DNA from: Planctomycetota bacterium
GTDB taxonomy: Bacteria; Planctomycetota; Phycisphaerae; SM23-33
NCBI GenBank assembly: GCA_029553505.1
Contig: JAKPKY010000065.1
Coordinates: forward strand, 1 to 64,000
Direction of reading: 5' to 3'
DNA: 64,000 nucleotides
The notes under the pieces are model-generated. The model saw nothing but the letters and a program-made list of their open reading frames with translations, had not been told where the DNA came from and made no database searches. A program made the translations under genes and the position numbers. This document shows, one piece after another, positions 10,408 through 20,801 of the stretch. Numbering within the stretch: the first letter of the stretch is position 1; each line of letters starts with the position of its first letter.

Positions 10408-11568
10408 ATGGACGCAGCGCCGAGGAAAATCCGTATCTGCCAGCTCATCACGGAGCTTCGTCCTGCCGGGGCGGAGCGATGCGTGTTCGAGCTGGCGCGA
10501 CGGCTGGACCCCGCGCGGTTTGACGTGCGGGTGGCGGCGCTGCGCGGGGGCGAGGTAGCCGACTGGCTCGCGGCGGCGGGCGTTCCCATGCGCGTGCTCG
10601 ACGTCCGCGGCAAGTGGGACCTGTTCAAGCTGGCGGGGCTGGTTCGGTGGCTGCGGGTCGAGCGCATCGACCTGCTGCACACGCACCTGTTCCACGCGGA
10701 CCTCGCGGGGCGCATCGCGGCTGCGGCTGCGGGCGTGCCGCACCTGGTCCACACCGTGCACGTGGCGGAGAAGCGGTTCCGCCCTTGGCGGTTCGCCTGG
10801 GCCCGCCTGGGTGCGAGACGGTGCGAGCGGATCGTCTGCGTGTCGGAATCGGTCCGTCGGCAGCACGCCCGGCGGACCGGCTTGGCGGCGGAACGATACA
10901 CGGTGATTCCCAACGGAATCGACACAGACGCCTACGCGCGAAACGAATCCGCCCGCGTCCGTCTGCGGCGCGAGTGGGGCGTCGGCGACGACGAGGTGCT
11001 GCCGGCCTTCGTCGGACGCCTGGACGTTCAGAAGGGCCTGGACGTGCTGCTGGCGGCGCTGGAACTGCTGGCAGCGCGCGGAAAGGCGGCGCGGGTCGTC
11101 TTCGCCGGGCGCGGCCCGCAGCGCCTGCTGCTCGAACAGTTCCTCCACACGCCGGCAGGGGCACGCTGTCGCGACCTGGGTTTCGTCCACGACGTGCCGG
11201 CGGTGCTTTCCGCCGCTGATGTGCTGGTGATGCCCAGCCGATGGGAGGGCTGGCCCCTGGCGGCCGGCGAGGCGCTGGCTGCGGGGCTGCCCGTCATTGC
11301 CACGCGGGTGGACGGCCTGCGGGACGTCGTGGACGAGACGGTCGGGCTGCTCGTTCCCCCGGACGATCCGACGGCGCTGGCCGACGCCATCGAACGCCTC
11401 TGCGCGGACGGGGCGCTCCGGGCCGCGCTGGGCCAGGCCGGGCGCCGCCGCGCCACCCAACAGTTCGCCATCCGGGCGTTCGTCGAGGCGCACGAACGAC
11501 TCTACGAACAGATCGCCGGTGCGATTCCCCCCGGCTGCGGCGACGGCATCTCCCGCGAGGCAAATTAG
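10408..11568 (+). CDS. Glycosyltransferase family 4
   Basis: LRPAGAERCVFELARRL, AFVGRLDVQKGLDVLL, VMPSRWEGWPLAAGEALAAGLPVIAT GT4 motifs. Confidence 0.9.
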   Translation: MDAAPRKIRICQLITELRPAGAERCVFELARRLDPARFDVRVAALRGGEVADWLAAAGVPMRVLDVRGKWDLFKLAGLVRWLRVERIDLLHTHLFHADLAGRIAAAAAGVPHLVHTVHVAEKRFRPWRFAWARLGARRCERIVCVSESVRRQHARRTGLAAERYTVIPNGIDTDAYARNESARVRLRREWGVGDDEVLPAFVGRLDVQKGLDVLLAALELLAARGKAARVVFAGRGPQRLLLEQFLHTPAGARCRDLGFVHDVPAVLSAADVLVMPSRWEGWPLAAGEALAAGLPVIATRVDGLRDVVDETVGLLVPPDDPTALADAIERLCADGALRAALGQAGRRRATQQFAIRAFVEAHERLYEQIAGAIPPGCGDGISREAN

Positions 11569-11873
11569 CCTCAAGCCATTCAAGTCGCTCTTCCGATAAG
11601 CCGAACAGCCGCATTGTCGGCCTGTTGGGAATCTCCCCGTGCGGGAGTTGGCAATTCCGATTCCGGCCTCATCGCGATTTTTCGCGAGTTTTTCAGGCCC
11701 AATATGTCGGGCGCTTGGCCGCCGCGATCCCCCAAGCATGGGGCAAGTACGCAGGACGTTAGGACCCTGTCTTTGCGGAAATAAAACACATTTTCCTTTT
11801 TTTTGTTGTAGAATTCCCTGCTGGTGGTTAGATTTCCCTATAAATCCCATCCAGTGGGACAAGGGACCAGGAA

Positions 11874-12347
11874 ATGGCGCTTCTCATCGGGGAGTTCGAG
11901 ACGACGATCGACGCCAAGCATCGGCTGGCGGTCAACTCGTCGTTCCGCGAGCAGATCGATCCCGAGGAGGACGGGAGCAATTTCATCCTGGTCCTGGGTC
12001 CGGACCGTCACCTTTGGCTGTATCCGGACGAGTCGTACCGCCGGCTGCTGGCGTCGCTGAAGCGTTCGCCGTTGCCGGACCGCCGGACGCGGCGGATCGA
12101 CCTGCTGTTCGCGATGGCGCGGCTGGTCAAGCCGGACAAGCAGGGCCGGATCGTCCTGCCCGAGAAGTCGATGGAGCGGGCGGTGATCTCGAGCGAGGTG
12201 ACGCTGACGGGCGTGTTCGATCACATTGAGATCTGGCCTCGCGCGGAGTGGGAGCGGCACGTGGAAGAGTCGCTCCCGACGTACGGCGAGGTGCTGTATG
12301 ACGCGTCGGACCACCTGGGCGTTTCGGGCGGTCCGTCGGAAACGTAG
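11874..12347 (+). CDS. mraZ: Transcriptional regulator MraZ
   Basis: Two SpoVT/AbrB-like halves (GEFETTIDAKHRLAVNSSFRE; LVKPDKQGRIVLPEKSMERAVI), directly upstream of rsmH. Confidence 0.9.
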   Translation: MALLIGEFETTIDAKHRLAVNSSFREQIDPEEDGSNFILVLGPDRHLWLYPDESYRRLLASLKRSPLPDRRTRRIDLLFAMARLVKPDKQGRIVLPEKSMERAVISSEVTLTGVFDHIEIWPRAEWERHVEESLPTYGEVLYDASDHLGVSGGPSET

Positions 12348-12420
12348 CCGGATTCGCGCGCGGGGCTGGCCGGTACCCGCGGGCGAGAGCGTGTTGGACC
12401 GGGCAAGAAAGGAATCGCAC

Positions 12421-12663
12421 ATGCTCGTCCCCCAAACAGCCCAGTGGGAGCTTGACGGGCGGCAGGGAAGCCGCGCGGCAAGTCTCTCGGAACTGCGGCG
12501 CCAGTTGGCGGAGCCCACGAGGATCCAAGATGGGCACCGGCAGCGCCTGTTGGACCTGGTCTGTCGACTGGCTCGCGTTCAGGCGTTGGGGGGCGAGTAT
12601 GCCCGGGTTGCTTTTTCGGACGCGGCGACCGCGGCGCTGAAAAGGCTTTCAGCGTCCGTCTGA
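12421..12663 (+). CDS. Small hypothetical protein between mraZ and rsmH
   Basis: ATG-initiated 80-codon frame in dcw operon; MLVPQTAQWELDGRQG... Confidence 0.45.
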   Translation: MLVPQTAQWELDGRQGSRAASLSELRRQLAEPTRIQDGHRQRLLDLVCRLARVQALGGEYARVAFSDAATAALKRLSASV

Positions 12664-12671
12664 TCCCCACC

Positions 12672-13586
12672 ATGCCGGCAATGGAATGCGGCGGGGAACA
12701 TCAGACGGTCTTGCGGGCCGAGGCGGTGGAACTGCTTCAGCCCGCAAGGCGGCGCGTCCTGGTGGACTGCACCGTGGGGTTGGGCGGGCACTCCGAGGCC
12801 CTGCTCGCCCAAGCCGGAAGCGAGACGGTCTTGATCGGAATCGACGTGGATGAGGACAACCTGGTCAAAGCGAAACAGCGGCTGGCGCCCTACGCCGGCC
12901 GCGTTCGTATGTTCCGGGCCAACTTCGACCAGCTCGACGCCGTGCTCGCCGAGGCGGCCCTCGGACCGGCCGACGCGGTCCTCGCCGATCTGGGCGTGGC
13001 ATCCAGCCAACTGGACGATCCGGCGCGGGGATTGAGCTTCCTTTCGGACGGGCCGCTGGACATGCGGCTGGACCGCGAGCGGACCGTCACCGCGGCGGAC
13101 CTGGTCAACCACCTTGGCGAGAAGGAACTGGCCGACCTGATTTACCTCAACGGCGAAGAGCGATACAGCCGACGTATAGCAAAGGCGATCGTGACGGCCC
13201 GGACGCGCGGACGGATTTCGCGGACGGGCGAGCTGGCGCAGATCGTCTCTTCGGCATATCCCGCGCCGGCGCGGCGCGCCCGGCACGGGGTGCACCCGGC
13301 CACGCGGACGTTCCAGGCCCTGCGGATCGCGGTCAACGACGAACTGGGCTGCCTGGACCGCCTGCTGGCGCTGCTGCCGAAAGCGCTCAGCGCCGGCGGA
13401 AGGGCGGCGATCATCAGCTTCCACTCGCTGGAGGACCGGCGGGTGAAGCAGGCGTTCGCGAACCTGGCAGCCGAGGGGCGGGCGACGGTGTTGACGAGAA
13501 AACCCGTCACCCCGGGCCCGCGCGAAATTGAGGAAAATCCGCGAAGTCGATCGGCAAAACTTCGTGGAATGGAAAAAATCGGGTAA
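12672..13586 (+). CDS. rsmH: 16S rRNA (cytosine(1402)-N4)-methyltransferase RsmH
   Basis: HQTVLRAEAVELL, VDCTVGLGGHSEALL, LADLGVASSQLDDPARGLSF, IISFHSLEDRRVKQAF. Confidence 0.95.
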   Translation: MPAMECGGEHQTVLRAEAVELLQPARRRVLVDCTVGLGGHSEALLAQAGSETVLIGIDVDEDNLVKAKQRLAPYAGRVRMFRANFDQLDAVLAEAALGPADAVLADLGVASSQLDDPARGLSFLSDGPLDMRLDRERTVTAADLVNHLGEKELADLIYLNGEERYSRRIAKAIVTARTRGRISRTGELAQIVSSAYPAPARRARHGVHPATRTFQALRIAVNDELGCLDRLLALLPKALSAGGRAAIISFHSLEDRRVKQAFANLAAEGRATVLTRKPVTPGPREIEENPRSRSAKLRGMEKIG

Positions 13587-13616
13587 AATGCTGCCATTCT
13601 GGATGGAGCCGGAATC

Positions 13617-14441
13617 ATGACGAGAGAGACACGGATCGGATTGCTGGTCGGGTTTGCCTTCATCGTCGCCTTTGGCCTGGTGCTCAGCGAACTGACGGGG
13701 ACGGGCAAACCCCCCGCGCCAGCCGTGGCGTCGACGGACAACGTGACGCCCGAATCGTGGTCACCGGTGATCGAGCTGAACGTCGCGCCGCCTGCGGCGG
13801 AATCCGTCGCGCCGCGCGAAGCGGCGCCCTCGCCCGAGCCGGGCACGATAGCCGTCTCACTGGAACCTTCCCAGGACCTGCCCGTCGGGGCGGTGGTCCG
13901 CGCGGAGGTCCTGCCCCGTCAGCCGGAGACGCCCGCGACGGTTGCATCCGCGCCCGCGCCGGCGGCGCGCACCTACGTCGTCCGCGCCGGCGACAGTCTG
14001 ATCAAGATCGCCCGCACGGTCTACGGCGCCGGGCACGAGCGCGAGTACAAGCGCATCTACGAAGCCAACCGGAACCTCATGCCCGACGAGGCGACGGTCA
14101 TCGTGGGCCAGGAACTGACGATTCCGCCGCTGCCCGGCGCGGCGCCGACGCCGGCGCCGGTCCGCCCGGCGACGACGGTTGCCGAAGCGCCCCGGCATTA
14201 CCGCGAGGTGACCTTGGAGACCGCGGCGCGGGAACTGGCCGATTCGACCGCTCGCCGGCCGGCCCCGCAGCGGACCTATACGATCCGCCGTGGAGACAAC
14301 CTGACGAAGATCGCCCGCGAGACCCTCGGTGACGACAGCCGCCAGGCGATCCAGAAACTCTACAATGCCAACAAGGACAAGCTCCGCAGCCCGGATTCGC
14401 TTCCGGTGGGCGTGACGCTGGAGATTCCGCTGCAAAGCTGA
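13617..14441 (+). CDS. Membrane-anchored protein with two LysM domains
   Basis: N-terminal TM; RTYVVRAGDSLIKIARTVYG... and RTYTIRRGDNLTKIARETLG... Confidence 0.85.
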   Translation: MTRETRIGLLVGFAFIVAFGLVLSELTGTGKPPAPAVASTDNVTPESWSPVIELNVAPPAAESVAPREAAPSPEPGTIAVSLEPSQDLPVGAVVRAEVLPRQPETPATVASAPAPAARTYVVRAGDSLIKIARTVYGAGHEREYKRIYEANRNLMPDEATVIVGQELTIPPLPGAAPTPAPVRPATTVAEAPRHYREVTLETAARELADSTARRPAPQRTYTIRRGDNLTKIARETLGDDSRQAIQKLYNANKDKLRSPDSLPVGVTLEIPLQS

Positions 14442-14518
14442 CGGCGGCGGGCGGAAGCGCTCTCGACGGTTGGCAGGGCGTGGCAAGGCGAACCATTCGC
14501 CGGAATCAGGACGGGACA

Positions 14519-14806
14519 ATGCGCCTCGGTTTGATCGTGGTGATGCTGGCGGGAATCGCGGTGGCGGTGGTGCACATCCGTCGCGCCGAGATCACCGCGC
14601 GCCACGAGATTCTCCGCCTCCAGGAGCAGCGCGGTCGTCTGCGCCGCGAGGCGTTCGACCAGCAGGTGCGCATCAGCCGCCTGATCGCCCCGGGCGAGGT
14701 GCAGAAACGCGTGAAGGAACTGGGCATCCCGCTGGTGGGCCCGGGTGAAAAGGTCGAGGGCAAAAAGATCGCCACGCGCGCCGCGCCGGCGCCGGGGCGC
14801 AACTGA
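14519..14806 (+). CDS. ftsL: FtsL-like small membrane protein
   Basis: Short TM plus coiled-coil protein directly upstream of ftsI; start ambiguous (GTG 14480 or ATG 14519). Confidence 0.55.
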   Translation: MRLGLIVVMLAGIAVAVVHIRRAEITARHEILRLQEQRGRLRREAFDQQVRISRLIAPGEVQKRVKELGIPLVGPGEKVEGKKIATRAAPAPGRN

Positions 14807-14839
14807 CGCATCCGGCGGCGGCTTGCGCCGCCTACGTTC

Positions 14840-16666
14840 ATGAAGCGAGTCTTACCGGGCACATGGCGGTGCGATGTCTTCTTCGGCCTGCTGATGCTGG
14901 CGATGGTGGCGCTGTCGGTCCGGCTGGGGCTCCTGCTCCGCGACGAACGCAGCAGCCGGCTGCGGGCGGCGCAGCGCCAGTTCCGCATGACCCACCCCCT
15001 CAGCGCCCGACGGGGCAATCTCTTCATCCGCACCGCCGGCAGCTACGTGCCGCTCGCGACGAGTACGGAAAAGCCTTACTGCTTTATTGATCCGTTCCTC
15101 CTGCGCGACGAGGAGATTTCCCCGACGGCCGTCGCCGTGGCGGACATCCTCAGCACCAATAGCGTCGCCCTCCAGGAGCGGCTGATGCTCAAGCGCGAGT
15201 CGCGTTTCGTGGAGATTCCCCAGATGCTGACCGACGAGCAGGTCAGCGCCTTGCGGGCGCTGCGCAATCCTGCCGTCGGAATCTACTACGAATGGCGGCG
15301 GGTCTATCCCAGCGGTCCGTTGGCCGGGCCTGTCGCGGGCTTTTGCCGACTGGACCTCATCGACGGAGAGGGCGAAACGCTCGTTCCGGGCGGCGGGCTG
15401 GAGCTTTCGATGCAGAAGCGTCTGGCCGCCCGTGACGGACGACGCGTCGTCCTCGCCGACGCCTCGCGCCGTCCGATCTGGCCGTTGCCGTACGAAAGCC
15501 GCCCCCCCGTCGACGGGCAGAACATCTATCTCACCCTCGACGCCAATATCCAGGGCTATCTCGAAACGGCGCTCACCGCCTCCGTCGAGAAGTTCCATGG
15601 CGACAGGACGTGGGGCACCGGGATCGTCGCCGATCCTCGGACCGGCGAGATTCTCGCGATGGCCTCGGTCTATTACGACCCGAAAGCGGGAAAGATCGTC
15701 CCGTTCGACCCCAACCAGTACAGCACCTCCAGCGAGGAAAGCCGCACCAACCGCGCAATCGTCCTTCCATTTGAGCCGGGCAGCGTGGCCAAACCGCTGT
15801 TCGCGGCTGCGGCGGTCGAAGCCGGCGTCGCCCGCTGGGACACCCAATTCTTCTGCGAGAACGGGCTGTACCTCGCGCCGGGGGGCGGGAAAATCAGCGA
15901 CCACGGGCAACGCTACGGAAACCTGACGGTCACGGACATCGTCGTCCATTCCAGCAACATCGGGATGGCCAAGATCGGCGAGAAACTGGGCAACGACCGC
16001 CTGTACGAAATCGCCCGGCGGTACGGATTCGGCGAGCCGACAGGCGTGGACCTTCCGGGCGAAAGCCCGGGGCAACTTCGCCCGCGGAACCGCTGGGACG
16101 GATACAGCACGCGGCGCGTTCCGTTCGGGCAGGAGATTTCCGCCACGGCCATGCAACTGGTCATGGCGTTCTGTTCGCACGCCAACGGCGGACTGCTGAT
16201 GCGCCCGCGCCTGGTGGACCGTGTGACCGACGCACGCCAGCAGGTGCTCTGGCAGGGCGAGCCGACGGTGGTGCGTCGCACGCTGTCGCCGGCCGTCGCG
16301 GAGCAGTCGGTGCGCGCGATGGCAGAGGTCGTCGAGCGGGGCACGGGCAAGGCCTGCAAGCTCTCGCAGTGGACGAGCTTCGGGAAAACCGGCACCGCCC
16401 AGATCGCCGGGCGCGGGCCTGACGGAAGGTTCACCTACCTCGACGGGGCGTTCGTGGGCAGCTTTATCGGCGGCGCGCCGGTGTCCCAGCCGCGGCTGAT
16501 CTGCCTGATCTCCATCTACTGGCCGAAGGCCTCCGTCGGGCACTACGGCGCGACGGTAGCGGCCCCCTACGTCAAACAGGTGCTCGAGCAGTCGCTGGCG
16601 TACCTGAATGTTCCGCCGGACAAGACGCCCCCGGCAACGCCCGTTCCTCCGCGTCCGAGGCGATAA
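14840..16666 (+). CDS. ftsI: Penicillin-binding protein 2 / FtsI family transpeptidase
   Basis: EPGSVAKPLF (SxxK), HSSNIGM (SxN), SFGKTGTAQ (KTG). Confidence 0.92.
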   Translation: MKRVLPGTWRCDVFFGLLMLAMVALSVRLGLLLRDERSSRLRAAQRQFRMTHPLSARRGNLFIRTAGSYVPLATSTEKPYCFIDPFLLRDEEISPTAVAVADILSTNSVALQERLMLKRESRFVEIPQMLTDEQVSALRALRNPAVGIYYEWRRVYPSGPLAGPVAGFCRLDLIDGEGETLVPGGGLELSMQKRLAARDGRRVVLADASRRPIWPLPYESRPPVDGQNIYLTLDANIQGYLETALTASVEKFHGDRTWGTGIVADPRTGEILAMASVYYDPKAGKIVPFDPNQYSTSSEESRTNRAIVLPFEPGSVAKPLFAAAAVEAGVARWDTQFFCENGLYLAPGGGKISDHGQRYGNLTVTDIVVHSSNIGMAKIGEKLGNDRLYEIARRYGFGEPTGVDLPGESPGQLRPRNRWDGYSTRRVPFGQEISATAMQLVMAFCSHANGGLLMRPRLVDRVTDARQQVLWQGEPTVVRRTLSPAVAEQSVRAMAEVVERGTGKACKLSQWTSFGKTGTAQIAGRGPDGRFTYLDGAFVGSFIGGAPVSQPRLICLISIYWPKASVGHYGATVAAPYVKQVLEQSLAYLNVPPDKTPPATPVPPRPRR

Positions 16667-16749
16667 CGGCGGGGGACGTGCGGCCCGGAGGCAAGAGAGG
16701 TATAATCCCCCGTCGACCCCGGGTACGTGCGGGCCGCAGGAATCCATCC

Positions 16750-18219
16750 ATGCAGTTTGCCGAACTGTTAAAACTGGCGGAACTCGACGCGAAGACAATC
16801 CGCGGAGGGGCGGACGTTGCCGACGTCCAGGTGGACTCGCGCCGCTGCAAGGCGAGGTCGTTGTTCGTGGCGGTACGGGGCTCGACCCACGACGGGCATG
16901 AATACATCCCGGCGGCGCTGGCGAACGGTGCGGCGGCCGTCGTCTGCGAGGACGAGTCCCGCGTGCCGCCTGACGTGCCCTGCGCGGTGCTCGGCGCCAC
17001 CCACGAGGCCGCCGGAAAACTTGCCCAGGCGATCCGCGGATGGCCCGCGCGGAAGCTCGTCAACATCGCCGTCACCGGAACCAATGGAAAGACCACCGTT
17101 ACGCACCTGATCCGCGCGGTGCTCGAATCGTGCGGGCACTGCCCGGCGCTGCTGGGCACGATCAAGTACGACACGGGCACGCGATCGGTTCCCGCCTCGA
17201 CGACCACCCCCGAGCCCATCGGTCTGGCGGAGATGGCCGCCGAGATGGTCGCCGCCGGGCGGACCCACCTTGTCATGGAAGTCTCCTCCCACGCGCTGGA
17301 CCAGGACCGCACCGCCGGGCTGGAGTTCCGCGTCGGAGTGTTCACCAACCTCACCGGCGACCACCTGGACTACCACGAGACGATGGAGCGCTATCGCCGG
17401 GCCAAACAGAAGCTCTTCGACCAGTTGTCGCCCGACGCCGTCGCGGTGATCAACCGGGACGACCCGGCCGGGGAGCACCTGGCTGCCGCGACGCGCGCGA
17501 AAGTGCTCTGGTACGGGCTGAACCCCGCCGCCGAGTTGTGGGCGAAGATCGACCAGATCGACGGGACGGGAACGCGTTTCGTCCTCATTCACGGGCAGCG
17601 GAAGGTTCCCGCGTTCACGCCGCTGATCGGGCGGCACAACGTGTACAACTGTCTGGCGGCGGCCGGGGCGTGCATCGCCCTGGGCATCGACCCCCAGCAG
17701 GTCGCCGAGGCGATCGCGCAGGTCGACCGGGTGGCCGGGCGGCTGGAGCGGGTCAACGTCGCCGCGCCGTATCAGGTGTTCGTGGACTACGCCCACACCG
17801 ACGACGCGCTGGCCAACGTGCTCGGTTCGCTGCGCCCGGTGACGCGCGGGAAGCTGATCGTGGTTTTCGGCTGCGGCGGCGACCGCGACCGGACGAAGCG
17901 TCCCCGGATGGCCCGCGTGGCCGAAGACATGGCCGACGCGGTGATCGTCACCTCGGACAATCCGCGGAGCGAAGACCCCGCGAAGATCATCGAGGAGATC
18001 GTCGCCGGTCTCCGCGCCCAGGGGCGGGAGAAGGTGCAGGTCGAGCCTGACCGCGCCGCCGCCATCCGCGCCGCCATCGATTCCGCGCAGGATCAGGATG
18101 TCGTCCTCATCGCCGGAAAAGGGCACGAGAACTACCAGATTCTCGGCAGCAGACGGATTCATTTCGACGATGCCGAGGTCGCCGCCGAGGCGATGCGCCG
18201 ACGGGAGGCCAAGGCATGA
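16750..18219 (+). CDS. murE: UDP-MurNAc-tripeptide synthetase MurE
   Basis: VAVTGTNGKTTVTHLIRAV, FTNLTGDHLDYHETME, VFGCGGDRDRTKRPRM. Confidence 0.95.
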   Translation: MQFAELLKLAELDAKTIRGGADVADVQVDSRRCKARSLFVAVRGSTHDGHEYIPAALANGAAAVVCEDESRVPPDVPCAVLGATHEAAGKLAQAIRGWPARKLVNIAVTGTNGKTTVTHLIRAVLESCGHCPALLGTIKYDTGTRSVPASTTTPEPIGLAEMAAEMVAAGRTHLVMEVSSHALDQDRTAGLEFRVGVFTNLTGDHLDYHETMERYRRAKQKLFDQLSPDAVAVINRDDPAGEHLAAATRAKVLWYGLNPAAELWAKIDQIDGTGTRFVLIHGQRKVPAFTPLIGRHNVYNCLAAAGACIALGIDPQQVAEAIAQVDRVAGRLERVNVAAPYQVFVDYAHTDDALANVLGSLRPVTRGKLIVVFGCGGDRDRTKRPRMARVAEDMADAVIVTSDNPRSEDPAKIIEEIVAGLRAQGREKVQVEPDRAAAIRAAIDSAQDQDVVLIAGKGHENYQILGSRRIHFDDAEVAAEAMRRREAKA

Positions 18220-19643
18220 AGCCTCTCGGCATCCGCGAAATCCGCGCCGCTGTTCGGGGGGTGAACCTCTCGGAGCTGCGCGAAGACCTTGCCGTCGTCG
18301 GCGTGAGCACCGACAGCCGCTCCGCGCGGGCGGGGGAAGTATTCTTCGCCATCGAGGGCGAGAACTTCGACGGGCACCGTTTCCTTGCGCAGGCGGCAGA
18401 CGCCGGATGCGTCGCCGCCGTCGTCCGACAGGGCGCGCCCCTGCCCGCTGACGTGCCGGCCATGTTCGGCGCGGGAGTCATCGGCGTGGAGAACACCCGC
18501 GCGGCCCTGGGCGAGCTGGCTGCATTCTATCGCCGACAGTGCGGCGCGACCGTTGTCGCCATCACCGGCTCCAACGGAAAAACGACCGTCAAGGGCATGG
18601 TGCACCACATCCTGTCGCGCCGGCTGAAGGGCTCGGCCAGCCCCAAGAGTTTCAACAACGAAATCGGCGTTCCGCTGACGCTGTTGGGCGTCAACGTGGG
18701 CGACGATTACGTCATCTGCGAGGTCGGCACGAACCATCCGGGCGAGATCGCCGCGCTGACGCGGATCGCCCGGCCGGACGTGGCCGTGATCACGTCGGTC
18801 GCCGAGACGCACCTGGAGGGGCTGGGGAGCCTCGAGGGCGTGGCGACAGAGAAGGCAGCCATCCTCGGCGACCTGGAGCGGGGCGGCGCGGGGATCGTCT
18901 GGGCCGACAGCCCCGTGTTGGCGCGGGCGCTGCGGGCGTACGACGTGAAGCTCATCCGCTTCGGGCAATCGGCCGACGCGGACCTCCGCCTGACGGGCTA
19001 CGAGGCGGCGGGCGGGGGCTGCCGCTTCGAGTTGAACGGCCGGCGATGGGTCTCGCTGGCGTTGCCGGGGCGGCACAACGCCCTGAACGCCCTGGCGGCC
19101 ATCGCCGTCGCCCAGCGGTTCGGGCTCGATCAGGACCAGGCCGCCGACGTGCTGTCCGACTTCGCCGGGGCGCAGATGCGTCTCCAGCGGATTCGGATCG
19201 GCGCGGTGACGGTCCTCAACGACGCGTACAACGCCAACCCGGCCAGCGTGGCGGCCGCCGCCGATGTCCTGGGCGAGATGCCCGCCCGCCGGCGCGTCAT
19301 GATCGTCGGCGACATGAAGGAACTGGGCCCCCGCGCCGAGCAACTCCACCGCGACACCGGCGAGAGAATCGCCCGCGCGGGGGTGGATTTGCTCATCGCC
19401 GTCGGGGCGCTGGGTCGATATGTCGCCCAGGGAGCCGCCGGGCAGGGCCTGCGCGCGGAATGCTTCGAGACCGTCGAGGCCGCCTGCGCCGCGGCGCCCG
19501 CGCTGCTGACCGACGGCGACGTGATTCTCCTCAAGGGTTCGCGCGCCATGGCGATGGAACGCCTGCTGGAGCCGATCCGCCGCGCGTTCGAGGCGGACTC
19601 CTCGGCCGGGGCTGTCGCTGCGCAGGAAAGGCGCCCACGGTGA
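18216..19643 (+). CDS. murF: UDP-MurNAc-tripeptide-D-Ala-D-Ala ligase MurF
   Basis: VVAITGSNGKTTVKGMVHHIL, NDAYNANPASVAAA. Confidence 0.95.
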   Translation: MKPLGIREIRAAVRGVNLSELREDLAVVGVSTDSRSARAGEVFFAIEGENFDGHRFLAQAADAGCVAAVVRQGAPLPADVPAMFGAGVIGVENTRAALGELAAFYRRQCGATVVAITGSNGKTTVKGMVHHILSRRLKGSASPKSFNNEIGVPLTLLGVNVGDDYVICEVGTNHPGEIAALTRIARPDVAVITSVAETHLEGLGSLEGVATEKAAILGDLERGGAGIVWADSPVLARALRAYDVKLIRFGQSADADLRLTGYEAAGGGCRFELNGRRWVSLALPGRHNALNALAAIAVAQRFGLDQDQAADVLSDFAGAQMRLQRIRIGAVTVLNDAYNANPASVAAAADVLGEMPARRRVMIVGDMKELGPRAEQLHRDTGERIARAGVDLLIAVGALGRYVAQGAAGQGLRAECFETVEAACAAAPALLTDGDVILLKGSRAMAMERLLEPIRRAFEADSSAGAVAAQERRPR

Positions 19644-20773
19644 TCTACCTGCTGTTCGAGAAATATTTTTCCGCCGGCGGACTGATGCTCCGCATGGCCG
19701 GCGCTGCGCTGATCAGCTTCCTGATCGTCGTGCTGCTGGGCCCGCGCGTCATCCGGTTCCTCGTCCGCAAGAAACTCGGCGACCGTCCCGAGTTCGACCA
19801 CGCCGACCTCAACCAGCTCACCCGCCACAAGTCCAACACGCCGACGATGGGCGGAATCCTCATCGTCCTGGCGATCCTCGGAAGCGTGCTGCTGTTCGCC
19901 AACCTGCGGATCAAGTACGTGCTGATGGGCCTGCTGGCGCTGGTCTGGCTGGGGGCGGTCGGGGCCGTGGACGACTGGATCAAGCTCCGATACGCCGCCG
20001 GCGCCGGAACGCGAGACGGATTCAAAAGCTGGGAGAAAATCCTCTTCCAGATCGGCCTGGCGGTGCTGCTGGCTGTCGCCATCCGCGCCTACGGCAGCCA
20101 GAGCGACATCGTCGACGCCGCCAACAAGGTCTACAATCCCGCTTACAGCCTGTACCTTCCGTTCAAACCGGCGCCCATCTACCTGCCCGCGCTGGTCTAC
20201 ATCGTGATCGTGGTGCTGACGATGGTGGGCTCGTCCAACGCGGTGAACCTCACCGATGGCATGGACGGGCTGGCATCCGGCTGCACGGGCATCGTCGCGG
20301 GCGTCCTGCTGCTGCTGAGCTGGATCGTCGGCGTGGGGGCGTGGGCGCGGCAGTTCGAGATGCCTCTGGTGGCCGGCGCGGTCGAGATGACGATCTTCTG
20401 CGCGTCGGTGCTCGGGGCGTGCGTGGGTTTCCTGTGGTACAACGCCCACCCCGCGCAGGTGTTCATGGGCGACACCGGCTCGCTGCCGCTGGGCGGACTG
20501 CTGGGATACATCGCCGTCGTCACCCGCCAGGAGGTGATCCTCCTGATCGCCGGCGGGGTGTTCGTGATGGAATCGGTCAGCGTGATGCTCCAGGTGGGCT
20601 ACTTCAAGTTCACCAAGCGGGGCGGGCGCCAGGGGAAACGCATCTTCCGCTGCGCGCCGCTGCACCACCACTTCCACCTGGGTGGGTGGGCGGAAACCAA
20701 GGTCGTCGTCCGCTTCTGGGTGATGGGATTGGTCTTCGCCGCGCTGGCCCTGGCGACGCTGAAGCTGAGATAA
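19640..20773 (+). CDS. mraY: Phospho-MurNAc-pentapeptide transferase MraY
   Basis: TPTMGGILI, AVDDWIKLR, NLTDGMDGLASG, APLHHHFHLGGWAE; GTG start. Confidence 0.95.
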   Translation: MIYLLFEKYFSAGGLMLRMAGAALISFLIVVLLGPRVIRFLVRKKLGDRPEFDHADLNQLTRHKSNTPTMGGILIVLAILGSVLLFANLRIKYVLMGLLALVWLGAVGAVDDWIKLRYAAGAGTRDGFKSWEKILFQIGLAVLLAVAIRAYGSQSDIVDAANKVYNPAYSLYLPFKPAPIYLPALVYIVIVVLTMVGSSNAVNLTDGMDGLASGCTGIVAGVLLLLSWIVGVGAWARQFEMPLVAGAVEMTIFCASVLGACVGFLWYNAHPAQVFMGDTGSLPLGGLLGYIAVVTRQEVILLIAGGVFVMESVSVMLQVGYFKFTKRGGRQGKRIFRCAPLHHHFHLGGWAETKVVVRFWVMGLVFAALALATLKLR

Positions 20774-20801
20774 GAAGGCAATGGGCAACAGGCAATAGGC
20801 G

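Noticed and set aside
11820-11873. MraZ autoregulatory boxes (GTGGGACAAGGGACC) upstream of mraZ
   Set aside because: TGGGA-like motifs are present, but too few and irregular to call without comparison
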